Positions 25,741 through 34,802 of a stretch of 46,874 nt of DNA are shown in pieces. The DNA lies in assembly GCF_000735045.1 (NCBI RefSeq), contig NZ_JPOQ01000044.1, positions 1 through 46,874 of the forward strand. The letters run 5' to 3'. A program made the position numbers and the translations under genes. Each line of letters starts with the position of its first letter. The first letter of the stretch is position 1. The DNA comes from Ferrovum myxofaciens. Lineage in GTDB: Bacteria; Pseudomonadota; Gammaproteobacteria; Burkholderiales; Ferrovaceae. The notes under the pieces are model-generated. The model saw only the letters and a list, made by a program, of their open reading frames with translations, did no database searches and was not told the origin of the DNA.

Positions 25741-28700
25741 CTAAACCAACACAAGTTTCATCAATGCTGAAACAGCAGATTTGCCAATCATTTCTTTGAT
25801 CTGACTGTCAGTCAATCCGGCAGGAGCGTGCAAATATATAGTGGTATTGATCAGGGCGTTGTGATGCAGGTAGCGGCACAGAGCTGCCATTTGCACCCGT
25901 TCAGGAAGGTGAATTAATTGCTCAAACAGCCTGAAATCACATCCAACTGTTTCAATCATATGGTCTATCAGCAATCCAAGTGCCTGCTGAATCTTCCTGC
26001 CTTTCCCGGTCTTCAGGTGTAACTGCCTCAGCCATAGTTGTAATTGTCTGGCTGTATAGTGAAGATAAATGTCCTGCATGGAAACACCGGCAAGCACCCT
26101 TTGTCGCGCTTCCCAACCTAGGCCACTGCATTCACACTCAGGACAAAGTATTGCAGATCGTGAGACATTGACTTTTTCAGCCCATTGTCGGGATGAGCAT
26201 TTCCACATATTCAACAACACCGATTGGTTAATGCCCCGCCAGCAAACCCAGTCACCCGTCACATGCTTGCGCCCCCCTTTTTTTAAAAAGGCCTTATAAG
26301 GGTAGCCGAACCAGAATGCAGCAGCCACTTCAGGCTCCATAATATTCAAGGGAACAGTCAGGTCTGTCAAGGCCGACTCTTTGAGCCATCTGGCAGCAGG
26401 TAGCAGGACTTGGCGACGATCCAGCTTGAGGACTTCGAGCGCATAGGGGTGAAACAGGTCGTCGCTGTCCAGAGGTTTCCTCTTGTCCTTAAATATGAGA
26501 TTTTGGTCAACGGATTCAATAAATCCTTTGCCATGACATAGAGGACAGGCATGAAGTGGCGCAGCAGCATCAAATATTTGAGGAATTTGCCAGCGTGCAC
26601 CCAGACGCAATTTCTTGTAATCAATGGCCCGCATGGATAAATCCCGTACTTCACCCGTTTCGACACACACCAGAGACACCCAGCCTTTACCGAGGGCAAG
26701 CGCCTGATTCACCGCCTCGGCAGGTGCCAGATTTGATGACAATAACAAGCGCAGGCTATCCAATTTGAGGGACTGCCGTACATAGGGAGGTTTAGCGCAT
26801 ATGCGCTGACCATCAAACCATATCCCTTCCCTGCACTTTATGTGTGTTTTGATATTTTCCACTACGTCTGACCAAGTGGCGACTTCATACCCGGCAGGAG
26901 ATGGAAACCAGCCAATACGCCACCCGGCCTGTAACAAATCCAATGCCTGGTTTTTCAATTCCTCAATGCTCGGCATAATCGGATGCCGAGTACAGCCTGA
27001 TTCTGCTGCAAACATCTGGAACAACCCGGTATCCAATTGGGTGGTACGGGCGAAAGTCCGGGAGGACAAGGTACTCGCCTCAAATGAATAGGCTGGCGCA
27101 ACAACCTGATTCATGACAACGTCATTATCCAAATCCTCGCTTTTTCCTTGAAGATATTGTCTGAATCTAGCAACAGATTCCTGCTGCGCTAAGACACCAC
27201 TCGGATGGGTCAACAATTGAGCATAATGAGGGGCGTGATGAAACTCACTGGCAAGCAGCCCCTTTAGTGCCAGATAAGTTGGTGAGACTTTGAGTCCGGA
27301 TTGCAGAAAATCCCCTAGGCTGCCTGAAAACATTACCTTTCCCCCCTGAGCCGCACTACCTGGGCCAATGTCCACTATCCAGTCTGCGTGGCCTGTTAAT
27401 TGCAAATTGTGCTCAATCAGCAGAAGTGTATGCCCCTTATCGGTGATGTTATTCTTCAGAGCCATGATTAAATGCTGCACATCCCTACGATGCAGCCCAG
27501 CCGAAGGCTCATCCATTACCACCACCAAGTGTTGCTGAACTTCAGTATTTCTATGGCCGCCTGCATCAAGCAGTGCCTTGACTATGCGCAACCGCTGACA
27601 CTCGCCGCCACTCAGGCTTGGCACGGGCCTTCCCAGCGTCAAATGCCCCAAGCCAAGCTCTTCGGCGCGCGCCGCCGCATAACAAATGATTGCGGGCAAT
27701 TCTTGTCTGTGCCCCAACTCTGAAAAACTGCAATCCATCCACTCCGTGATGCTCCACTCATGCGCACGAAAAAAACCGGCTTCCGGGTTGAAGCCGCTGC
27801 CACAACAACTGGGACATACTTCGTCATTGGCGGCACCCTGCCGCACACGTCCGCGCCCCTCACAGGTCGCACACTGACCTTCTAGGGTGTTGGAAGAAAA
27901 ATGGGAGGCAGTAACACCACTTCCAACCGCACCGGAGGTCTCGCAAAACCAGTCCCGGAACAAGTCCCCCAAACCTAGATGAGTCAAGACACGCGACCGG
28001 TAGCTTCCGCCAAGTGGCGATTGCGAAAGATAGACGAGCCGAAATGATTCAACACCCTCACAAACCACTTCGCCTGTTTGTGACACCACACGTCCCAGAC
28101 CGTTTTGCAACAATTCCAGTGCAGGTAGCAACACGCCCGCCACCACCGTGGTCTTTCCAGAGCCGGAAACGCCGGTAAAACAAGTCATCTGGCCCAATGG
28201 CAGCCTGAACGACTGATCAAGCACTATGCGCAAGTTGGCTTTCTTAACCACAATCCAGCCCGTTGACTCACCTATTTCAGCAAGCAGCGAAGGGGCAAGA
28301 AAGTTGTCCAGCAATGAGCAGCCCGCTGGCGGACCGTCATAAAGCACCTCACCACCGCCCGCACCACCTTGTGGCCCCAGTTCGATCACGCGGTCAGCAT
28401 GGGAAACCAAAGCTGGATTATGTTCTACCAGTAAAACGCAATTTTGCGGTGTGCGTAGTTTGTCAAGGGCTCGGAATACGCCGAGAACATCCTGGGTATG
28501 CAATCCTCGTGTGGGTTCGTCTATCACATAGCAGGCATGATCCAGCCTAGCCCACAAATCACGGGCAATACGCAAACGCTGCCCTTCGCCCCCGCTGAGC
28601 GTGTTTGTTGCCCGACTCAATTGTAGATGCCCCAAGCCCACATCAACGCAACTGCGGCACACTTTCAACAACGCAGAAATCACAGAGTCAGCAGCTTGAA

Positions 28701-30081
28701 ATGCCTTCTTTTCCAACAAGCCATGCAACCAATCCTGCATCTCGAACAGGGTTAAATTGATTAACTCAGGGTAGGAGCGTCCGGCAAAATAGACAGCCCG
28801 CGCGGCCTGGTTTAGGCGGGTGCCGCCACAGGCCGAACAAGCATGTTCATGGCGCAAATGGTGCAGCCCTTGTGCTGCACCCGAACTGCCATTGAGCTTG
28901 CCCTGAATGCGCTGAGTGATTCCCGAGAAAGGTTTCCTTTTTCCTTTCTCCTTACCCTCAACATTAAGTGGTTGAAAAGCCTCAGCCGAACCCATTGTCA
29001 GTATTTCCTGTGTAGCAAACTGAAGTTGCTCCCAAGTCGCATTCAGCTTTTCACCTTTTGTGCTTAACACCCCCCGAATTTCATCACATAATGCTGGAAA
29101 ATAGAGATATTCATCAGTTTTTTGATTGAAAATAAGACCCAAACCGCCGCCGGTAATCGGCATTTCGTTTTCCAAAAAAACCGCTTCACGCAAAATGGAA
29201 ATTTGTCTGCCTATGCCTTTGCAAACAGGACACTGCCCAGAAATCTGCGAATGTGAATTGAATGACAGCAAGGTCTCGGATGGCTTGCAATACACCTGTA
29301 GTTCTCGGGGTCTAAGCAAAGCATGGGCAAGGTTAATTACTTCAATTTGCGATTGGTTTTCCACCACCAGAATCAAGTCGTGACCAGGATAGCTTTCCGT
29401 AGCACTGTCGAATGCGGCTCCCAGTTGCCCCCCGTGGCAAGCTGAAAGGTCGGGCAGAACTGCATAAATATCCTTGTGTTTGCGAAACACACTGCCTAGG
29501 TATTTTTCTGCAGTCTGCACATCGCCATATTCATATGGAGTTTCTGCATCAGTCACCTGAATCCGGCACTCAGGAAAGATTGCCAGTGCCGGTTTGATGT
29601 GACGGGATGCCGCCCCAAGCACCATGTGTTCTAGGCACACAGCCAAAGACAGCCTGGCTTCAGGGTGTTGCTGTTGACACCACTGCACCAGAGTATGGGC
29701 GTTCAAAGGTCCAATTACTCGTCCTTGAACATCACGTATTTCCGCACAGGGAACAATAATCTCTCTCAGTTTTTGTATGATGCCTAGCGCCGTACCCACA
29801 ACAGAACGGTCGGAAGTCGCCAATACACCCTGCTTGATTAAAGATACAAAAGGTACTTCGGCGCTGAAGGACGTCTCTTTATATAGGTGAGGTAGATTTT
29901 TACCAGACAGTGCCAGATGGCGATGCTGTGCTATTTCGCCAATACAGTGCTCCACAAATGTTGATTTGCCCGAGCCGGATACGCCAGTAATGCAGACCAG
30001 TTGTCCGAAAGGTATCTCTACCGAGATGTCTTTCAAATTGTTCTGAACAGCGTGACTCACACGGATGGCCATATCATTCAT
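25741..30081 (-). CDS. Giant UvrA-like ABC protein with a third degenerate half
   Basis: The 1446-residue protein is about 500 residues longer than UvrA. ABC half 1 has Walker A GVSGSGKST (33-41), signature LSGGEGQRL (495-503) and Walker B YVIDEPTRGLH (518-528). Half 2 has Walker A GVSGSGKTT (637-645), zinc-module cysteines CATC/CPSC (737-759), LSGGECQRL (823-831) and VVVMDEPSAGLH (853-864). The C-terminal 500 residues repeat the UvrA order without catalytic residues: CPLCHGKG (1179), CPECECSGLG (1313), LIHLPERVQ where LSGGExQ would be, and IYLHAPAGLTD where a Walker B would be. UvrA paralogues occur as self-resistance proteins in clusters for DNA-binding antibiotics. Last gene of a five-gene operon; overlaps the methyltransferase upstream. 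ATG at 30087 is an alternative start. Confidence 0.85.
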   Translation of the reverse strand: MNDMAIRVSHAVQNNLKDISVEIPFGQLVCITGVSGSGKSTFVEHCIGEIAQHRHLALSGKNLPHLYKETSFSAEVPFVSLIKQGVLATSDRSVVGTALGIIQKLREIIVPCAEIRDVQGRVIGPLNAHTLVQWCQQQHPEARLSLAVCLEHMVLGAASRHIKPALAIFPECRIQVTDAETPYEYGDVQTAEKYLGSVFRKHKDIYAVLPDLSACHGGQLGAAFDSATESYPGHDLILVVENQSQIEVINLAHALLRPRELQVYCKPSETLLSFNSHSQISGQCPVCKGIGRQISILREAVFLENEMPITGGGLGLIFNQKTDEYLYFPALCDEIRGVLSTKGEKLNATWEQLQFATQEILTMGSAEAFQPLNVEGKEKGKRKPFSGITQRIQGKLNGSSGAAQGLHHLRHEHACSACGGTRLNQAARAVYFAGRSYPELINLTLFEMQDWLHGLLEKKAFQAADSVISALLKVCRSCVDVGLGHLQLSRATNTLSGGEGQRLRIARDLWARLDHACYVIDEPTRGLHTQDVLGVFRALDKLRTPQNCVLLVEHNPALVSHADRVIELGPQGGAGGGEVLYDGPPAGCSLLDNFLAPSLLAEIGESTGWIVVKKANLRIVLDQSFRLPLGQMTCFTGVSGSGKTTVVAGVLLPALELLQNGLGRVVSQTGEVVCEGVESFRLVYLSQSPLGGSYRSRVLTHLGLGDLFRDWFCETSGAVGSGVTASHFSSNTLEGQCATCEGRGRVRQGAANDEVCPSCCGSGFNPEAGFFRAHEWSITEWMDCSFSELGHRQELPAIICYAAARAEELGLGHLTLGRPVPSLSGGECQRLRIVKALLDAGGHRNTEVQQHLVVVMDEPSAGLHRRDVQHLIMALKNNITDKGHTLLLIEHNLQLTGHADWIVDIGPGSAAQGGKVMFSGSLGDFLQSGLKVSPTYLALKGLLASEFHHAPHYAQLLTHPSGVLAQQESVARFRQYLQGKSEDLDNDVVMNQVVAPAYSFEASTLSSRTFARTTQLDTGLFQMFAAESGCTRHPIMPSIEELKNQALDLLQAGWRIGWFPSPAGYEVATWSDVVENIKTHIKCREGIWFDGQRICAKPPYVRQSLKLDSLRLLLSSNLAPAEAVNQALALGKGWVSLVCVETGEVRDLSMRAIDYKKLRLGARWQIPQIFDAAAPLHACPLCHGKGFIESVDQNLIFKDKRKPLDSDDLFHPYALEVLKLDRRQVLLPAARWLKESALTDLTVPLNIMEPEVAAAFWFGYPYKAFLKKGGRKHVTGDWVCWRGINQSVLLNMWKCSSRQWAEKVNVSRSAILCPECECSGLGWEARQRVLAGVSMQDIYLHYTARQLQLWLRQLHLKTGKGRKIQQALGLLIDHMIETVGCDFRLFEQLIHLPERVQMAALCRYLHHNALINTTIYLHAPAGLTDSQIKEMIGKSAVSALMKLVLV

Positions 30082-30760
30082 GAGCATTTTCCCATTTGCG
30101 AAAGGAAAATAAAATTTTATGATCCTGAAGGCAACTGATCATATCGCCCACACTGCCATAACGCGCAGGCGTGACCTGCGGATCGTAAATCATGAAATAC
30201 GGCAACGTCAGACGCTTCACTCCCACTTCAAAACCTTTGCCATGAAAGACTTCAACCACCTCATCAAGTGTGTATGAATAAAAAGGCTGGTCTTTACGTT
30301 GCCGCAACGCTGCTTGCCTAGCACTGCAAGGGTTGTCTTTGTGCCAACCAAATGTTGCGTAATAAACCCCTGTAGGTGAGAGCATATTCCAAATACGGCG
30401 TGCATGTTCTGTAAGATCGGGCATCAAACTGAAAATTTCCTGCGAAAACCCAATATCAAAGTTTTGTACGGCCGCAACTTTTGATTCAGTGGTGAATGAC
30501 AAATTCTGTCCCACGCCGCGAGACCAGACATGGTGTTGCTCCCGATCATCCGCTTGCATCACAATGCCTTTTCCTTCTTTGACAACAAGCGCAATCTCAA
30601 GAAATTCGAGAAACCGGGCATTCATCGCCCCGTATTCAAAGACACGCCGCTCCTGCGTAGAATCCTCGAGTACATCGTCAAGCATACCCATCCAGAAATT
30701 GATGAATCCATCATGCAGTCCTCGGCTGTGTGCCGCCCATATAATTTCCTTTTTGTTCAT
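30074..30760 (-). CDS. Methyltransferase-like protein with eroded SAM motif
   Basis: This 228-residue protein is a divergent paralogue of the methyltransferase at 31658-32368. Its C-terminal half aligns closely (LDEVVEVFHGKGFEVGVKRL, YDPQ, DHKILFSF). The glycine motif I, DFGCGSGLFL in the paralogue, here reads EYGAMNARFL (about 42-51), and an acidic strand end is weak. It may bind SAM poorly or act as a partner subunit. ATG 30760 overlaps the oxygenase stop by one base, and its own stop overlaps the uvrA-like start. The substrate is unknown. Confidence 0.72.
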   Translation of the reverse strand: MNKKEIIWAAHSRGLHDGFINFWMGMLDDVLEDSTQERRVFEYGAMNARFLEFLEIALVVKEGKGIVMQADDREQHHVWSRGVGQNLSFTTESKVAAVQNFDIGFSQEIFSLMPDLTEHARRIWNMLSPTGVYYATFGWHKDNPCSARQAALRQRKDQPFYSYTLDEVVEVFHGKGFEVGVKRLTLPYFMIYDPQVTPARYGSVGDMISCLQDHKILFSFRKWENAHE

Positions 30761-31656
30761 CACCAACCTACATTCTCTTTGAAATCCTGCACAAAAAGGA
30801 TGCGTGAGATTCGCGCGCGCAAGCCGTTTTTTGATAAGGAGAGACTGCATAATGCTCTGTCATGAAGCGCTGCATGGTTGTTTACAATAAGAATATCGCC
30901 ACTGGTCTGCGGCAAACCGAGACGAACACGCTGAGCCATCTCTTGAAAAACAATGAGTGCCTCGGTTTCTAGTGGCAGTGGTTTTTCGTTGCGCATACGG
31001 AATCCATAATGGATTCGTGACGGATGAAAACACACCCGAGGCTCACCATCAGGAAGAATTTCCATAATCGGACGCATAGTCAGCACATTGCTGCCATCCG
31101 GTTTTTTCCCTGCAAAGGGCAGCAGGGTATTTAATACTAAGGCCAGCCTTTCTGTTCCGTAATACTGTGAGATGATGTGGCGTGCCACGGCCACGCCATT
31201 TTCGCCAAAAGGTGCGCCTAACGGATCCGGCTCCACACACTGGATTATGGTACAGGCCGGTGGCTGGTTAAGCATGGCGAAATCAGTGTGTAAGAAAAGT
31301 GGCTCCGTTTGATTACCCTGCAAGCGCGCATTTAGACTTGGCATTGCCTCGTTCACCAGAGCGAATTGGTGGCTCAAATCAGAAAATACCGTACCCAGTG
31401 CATGGCCAATCAGCAGAATCGAACGGGCATCCGCGCCAAGAGGGAAGCCCCGAAGCTGCACGTAAGCGTTGTCCCGCAAAACCTGCATGGTGGATTCAAA
31501 AACAGGATTAAGCTGTGTCAACAGCGCTGTTGGTAGCGTGTTCAATGCACGCTTCAAGTCAGCATCGTCTTTGGTATCCACACGCGTTTCGGGCAAGAGG
31601 GACAATGCGTGTCTTAAATCATCCTGCACATCGGGTTCAAGAATTAAAACGGTCAT
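30760..31656 (-). CDS. TauD/clavaminate synthase-like Fe(II)/2OG oxygenase
   Basis: This 298-residue oxygenase has the iron triad: His123-x-Asp125 in LFLHTDFAMLNQPPA and His265 in NNHAALHDRAL, followed by Arg residues at 280-285 (NGLRARISRILF) for 2-oxoglutarate. This matches TauD/SyrP/clavaminate-type hydroxylases that act on amino acids or carrier- or peptide-bound residues. Start ATG 31656 lies one base after the upstream methyltransferase stop; the downstream methyltransferase overlaps by one base. It probably hydroxylates the same product that the methyltransferases modify. Confidence 0.85.
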   Translation of the reverse strand: MTVLILEPDVQDDLRHALSLLPETRVDTKDDADLKRALNTLPTALLTQLNPVFESTMQVLRDNAYVQLRGFPLGADARSILLIGHALGTVFSDLSHQFALVNEAMPSLNARLQGNQTEPLFLHTDFAMLNQPPACTIIQCVEPDPLGAPFGENGVAVARHIISQYYGTERLALVLNTLLPFAGKKPDGSNVLTMRPIMEILPDGEPRVCFHPSRIHYGFRMRNEKPLPLETEALIVFQEMAQRVRLGLPQTSGDILIVNNHAALHDRALCSLSLSKNGLRARISRILFVQDFKENVGW

Positions 31657-31657
31657 A

Positions 31658-32368
31658 TCAGTCGTGAATGTTTTCGGGTTCTGCCACCTGTCCTGTTTTA
31701 CCAAAGTAAAATAGCATCTTGTGGTCGTATATACTCGAAACCAGTTGCGTAAAAGATCCTGCATTCAACGTCGTGGCCTGCGGATGAAACATCACGAACC
31801 CATCCAGCGGCAAACGCCTCATGCCCACAGCAAACCCGACATTGGAAAAGATACGCGCAATGTCATCCAGATGATGGGTATGGGATTTCAAGCCTTCGTC
31901 CAGAATCCGGTTCTGCCGGAAAGGCCAAACGGGATTTACTGCATGACAACCAATGGTGCAATAGCACCGACCGCCAGGTTTTAACAAAGCTAACAAAGAT
32001 TCGGCGATGGACAGAAGGTCTTCATTCATCCAGAAGACCTCTTGGGAAAAAATCACATCAAATCTCAACTGCGGCAGTGTTTGCAATAATTTTTCAGCAC
32101 TTGTTTGTAGATAGGCTATCGGGAATTCGGTGCGTTGTTGCAAATATTGATTGGCCTGAGAAATGGCGGCTGCATCAAGATCAATTCCATAACCACTACC
32201 ATACGGACTGCATTCATAAAGCAACTGTAGAAACAGGCCGCTGCCACAACCAAAGTCCAGAACAATGTCTTGTTTATCAAGAGGACGTGACAGCGATTTG
32301 ATCATCGCCATCCAGAAAATGAGGTTTTTGTGTTTATAGCCACGCTGACTAGCCTCATACAACTCCAT
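31658..32368 (-). CDS. Class I SAM-dependent methyltransferase
   Basis: The 236-residue protein has intact motif I VLDFGCGSGLFLQLL (about 36-50), motif II GYGIDLDAAAISQANQYL, and a motif IV region FDVIFSQEVFWM followed by LLALLKPGGRCYCTIG. AGGGAGAA precedes ATG 32368. It is second in the five-gene operon, after the small WHxH protein, and is the active-looking member of a paralogous pair with 30074-30760. The acceptor could be a small molecule or a peptide; nothing in the sequence decides. Confidence 0.85.
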   Translation of the reverse strand: MELYEASQRGYKHKNLIFWMAMIKSLSRPLDKQDIVLDFGCGSGLFLQLLYECSPYGSGYGIDLDAAAISQANQYLQQRTEFPIAYLQTSAEKLLQTLPQLRFDVIFSQEVFWMNEDLLSIAESLLALLKPGGRCYCTIGCHAVNPVWPFRQNRILDEGLKSHTHHLDDIARIFSNVGFAVGMRRLPLDGFVMFHPQATTLNAGSFTQLVSSIYDHKMLFYFGKTGQVAEPENIHD

Positions 32369-32497
32369 GACATTCTCCCTGTCAGGTGGTAGGCTGTGCC
32401 AATTTTACAATTTGGATAGGGCAAACACTTCTTGCCCTGCGCATTTATAACGGCACATCAAGTAAAACCATCCTGTGATGCGCCACCCTGCTCAATG

Positions 32498-32965
32498 TTA
32501 ACGGCAGTCAGTGGATTTGCAGGGATTAGCCTCACCGAGCAAAGGCTCGCCAAAGGTGGATTGCCAAAGCGCCTGCGTCCAAGTGAAAGCCTGTTTGTTG
32601 CGCAGACGATCATCGTCGCCGTTGATGCCAAAATACGGATCGTGATGGAGAAAACGTCCAAACAAAAATTCGCAGTCTTGCTCATAGCTGCGGGTATCCA
32701 GAATGTGCTGATGCCAAAACTCATCAATCTGTTTGGTGGGAACAAGGTCTTCATTCGGATGCAAGGCATGTAACACCAAAAAGTGGCGATAAAAGGACTC
32801 TGCCTGCTTCACCGCTTCCAACGTCCATTGTGCCGAACCATCCAACATCAACTTTTTTCTGACGTCTGTCAGATCGATTTTATCGACACGCTGCCATATC
32901 GTGTCCGCCATGGCCATATTTTGAGTAGCAATGTCCTGGGCACAAACATTCTTGGTAACCATCAT
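32498..32965 (-). CDS. Small GRDP-like WHxH-motif protein, possible precursor
   Basis: The 155-residue protein has the block EFWHQHILDTRSYEQDC (82-98) and FLHHDPYFG, similar to the plant-type glycine-rich-domain-protein-like family (PF07173-like). His85, His87, His107 and His108 could bind metal. After this domain a flexible end finishes GEANPCKSTDCR with Cys149 and Cys154. AAGGA lies nine bases before ATG 32965. It is first in an operon with two methyltransferases, an Fe(II)/2OG oxygenase and a UvrA-like protein, the position of a RiPP precursor or scaffold. It may instead be an enzyme or metal chaperone. The family call is moderate; the precursor role is inference. Confidence 0.6.
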   Translation of the reverse strand: MMVTKNVCAQDIATQNMAMADTIWQRVDKIDLTDVRKKLMLDGSAQWTLEAVKQAESFYRHFLVLHALHPNEDLVPTKQIDEFWHQHILDTRSYEQDCEFLFGRFLHHDPYFGINGDDDRLRNKQAFTWTQALWQSTFGEPLLGEANPCKSTDCR

Positions 32966-33572
32966 GGCAATTATCCTTTCCTTGAAAAGCTTCAGTACGT
33001 TTTGGAATAGTGCGCAAATCGGTCAGATATTCAAAAGGCAAGTATTTGATAGGTGTGCTCAACCACGCCGCTCCCATTGATATAGCCATCTACGCTTTGA
33101 TAATATATCACACTGCTTTTCGTCTTAGTTGGCGATTGAGCGTCTGGTAGCCGATGCGTTGCTGACCGAAAGACGTTGGCAAGCGAACTGGCGAAATGGC
33201 CGACCTCCTGTCGGTGGATGGGCGTGCCAAGTAACCGCTCAACTCAGAAACCCGCCTCTGTACCAAAGACAGTTCATCCAGCAGCAAAGAGGCGGTAGCT
33301 GCCAATTACCGAATCCATGATTCCGGCTATTCGCCGTTATTCTGGTGCCCGGTCGGTGATCAATCGCTGTTTTTTTGCATTTGGGACGAATTTCTCCCCA
33401 TGCGGCAGACCATCTGTTAGGACCCTGATTATTCCATCGACCAAATCCCACAATAATCCGCGCGGTAATGAGCCTGATCTCTCGGAATGATTCACCACCC
33501 TTTCTCCCCTGTCAAAACCGGGGGGTATGGAGAAAATCCTTCTGTGAAAATATAACGCTGCTCAGTTATCGC
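32966..33572. other. Gap upstream of the UvrA-like operon
   Basis: The promoter of the five-gene operon must lie near its right end; an AT-rich GATATATTATC on the minus strand near 33100 is a possible -10. The type B repeat occupies 33195-33299. The rest (33300-33572) has no gene I can support. A T-run near 33370 is not next to a clear stem. Confidence 0.5.
33195..33299. repeat. Dispersed repeat type B, copy 2
   Basis: Gap-free match to 25366-25470 over 105 bases (about 85 identical), same orientation. It lies upstream of the five-gene UvrA-like operon, while copy 1 lies downstream of it. Confidence 0.85.
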
Positions 33573-34802
33573 TTACTTTTTGTTTATATTTTCGATCTGT
33601 CCCCCGCTGCCGAGTTTGGCCGACCCGGTCAGTCGTGCACTCTTTAGGTCGTAGACCACATCGGTGATCGACCCATTCCGAATGCGCTGAACCGCTTCGT
33701 CAATCACGTGGAGCGGTACCAGAAACCACTCCCTTGGCTTGACCGGTTGCCCAAAGCGATCTTCGATGGTCAAGTCGAGTTGTACTGCACTAAATAATCG
33801 GTGGAAAATATTTTCCAACTTGATGCGGTTTATGTTGTGCAGTTTGTAGGTAGCGACTACCTCCACATCAGCCAACAGATAGGTAGCATCCTTTTCCGCG
33901 CTTGCGATGCGGATTTCCACCTTGCCGCCGGTCACACCGATTTTGTGGATCAGTTCACGGTGTTCGGCGACGAATGGGTGGCTGGACAGGCTGCGCAGCA
34001 CATAGATGGTTCCGGTTTCGATGTCGTCTGGTTCTGGCGCATCACCAAACAGTGGCCCCAAGTTTGGATCGGTCAGGCGGCGGCCTGTGTCGTCCTTGTA
34101 TAGCGCACGCTGTAGCGAACGGAGTAACAAATTGCTTTCCGTGCCATTGCTATAAATCACTCGCAAGCGCGCATCGTCATGTCCACTCTGGGTCTTGATC
34201 ATTTCACCTATTTCAGCCACATAAGCGAGTTGTCCACCAACGATAAAGTAGTTTCCATTGGCAATGCTTGCATCGCGCCCAAAGCGCAATGTTTTGCGCA
34301 GGCCCGCCTTTAACTCACGCTCCACCTGTTCAAACAGTGGTTGGAATTTGTCAAAATCTGCACAAGGCGTGCGGTCGGCGATTTCTTCCGCCGCACGCTT
34401 ATCAATGGTAGAGCGGACATGACGCAACACAGTGATGTCGTTCTGGTCGGCAGGTTCATCACCAATACCGAGTTCGGCCAGCAGAGCGTCTTCGTCCATG
34501 TCATTCACATCTGTCGGAGTCGTTGCCGTGCCAGATAACAGACCGGGGCCATCCAGTCCGGCCAGCAGGGTGTGTGCTTCAGGCAACTTACGCAGTTGGT
34601 CCAGGCGCACGGCATACAAGCGTTCGAAGATGTCACGGCCTTCGCCATGCAGCGGGACGCGATCATAGGTTTGATGGAAGCGCAGGATGTCTTCGAAACC
34701 AGCGATGATACGTTCCTCGCGCGGGGTGTGGCTGGAGAGGTTGAGAGAAACTACTTCTACCCCCAGCGCATCCAGCAGTTCGTCATCGTTCATCTCAGCC
34801 AT
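33573..34802 (-). CDS. GIY-YIG nuclease-family protein (T5orf172-like)
   Basis: The 409-residue protein ends in a GIY-YIG superfamily domain: TIYVLRSLS (264-272), HKIGVTGGK (286-294), an Arg in EIRIASAEKD and Glu330 in KLENIFH. The N-terminal half is helical and contains a twice-repeated acidic motif (MNDDELLDALG at 4-14, MDEDALLAELG at 102-112), perhaps for binding a partner. Its ATG lies inside the last codons of the helicase gene (8-base overlap), so the two products are made together. It is last in the restriction-like operon and may nick or cut DNA handled by the helicase. Other GIY-YIG proteins of this subgroup have no known activity. Confidence 0.85.
   Translation of the reverse strand: MAEMNDDELLDALGVEVVSLNLSSHTPREERIIAGFEDILRFHQTYDRVPLHGEGRDIFERLYAVRLDQLRKLPEAHTLLAGLDGPGLLSGTATTPTDVNDMDEDALLAELGIGDEPADQNDITVLRHVRSTIDKRAAEEIADRTPCADFDKFQPLFEQVERELKAGLRKTLRFGRDASIANGNYFIVGGQLAYVAEIGEMIKTQSGHDDARLRVIYSNGTESNLLLRSLQRALYKDDTGRRLTDPNLGPLFGDAPEPDDIETGTIYVLRSLSSHPFVAEHRELIHKIGVTGGKVEIRIASAEKDATYLLADVEVVATYKLHNINRIKLENIFHRLFSAVQLDLTIEDRFGQPVKPREWFLVPLHVIDEAVQRIRNGSITDVVYDLKSARLTGSAKLGSGGQIENINKK

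Noticed and set aside
32880-33089. Cys-rich 69-residue frame upstream of and overlapping the small WHxH protein
   Set aside because: The many Cys in NCHDGYQECLCPGHC were tempting as a peptide precursor, but it has no ribosome binding site and overlaps the start of a gene that does.
33300-33572. Transposase remnant
   Set aside because: Short frames on the minus strand have no recognisable transposase motif, and no terminal repeats could be paired.
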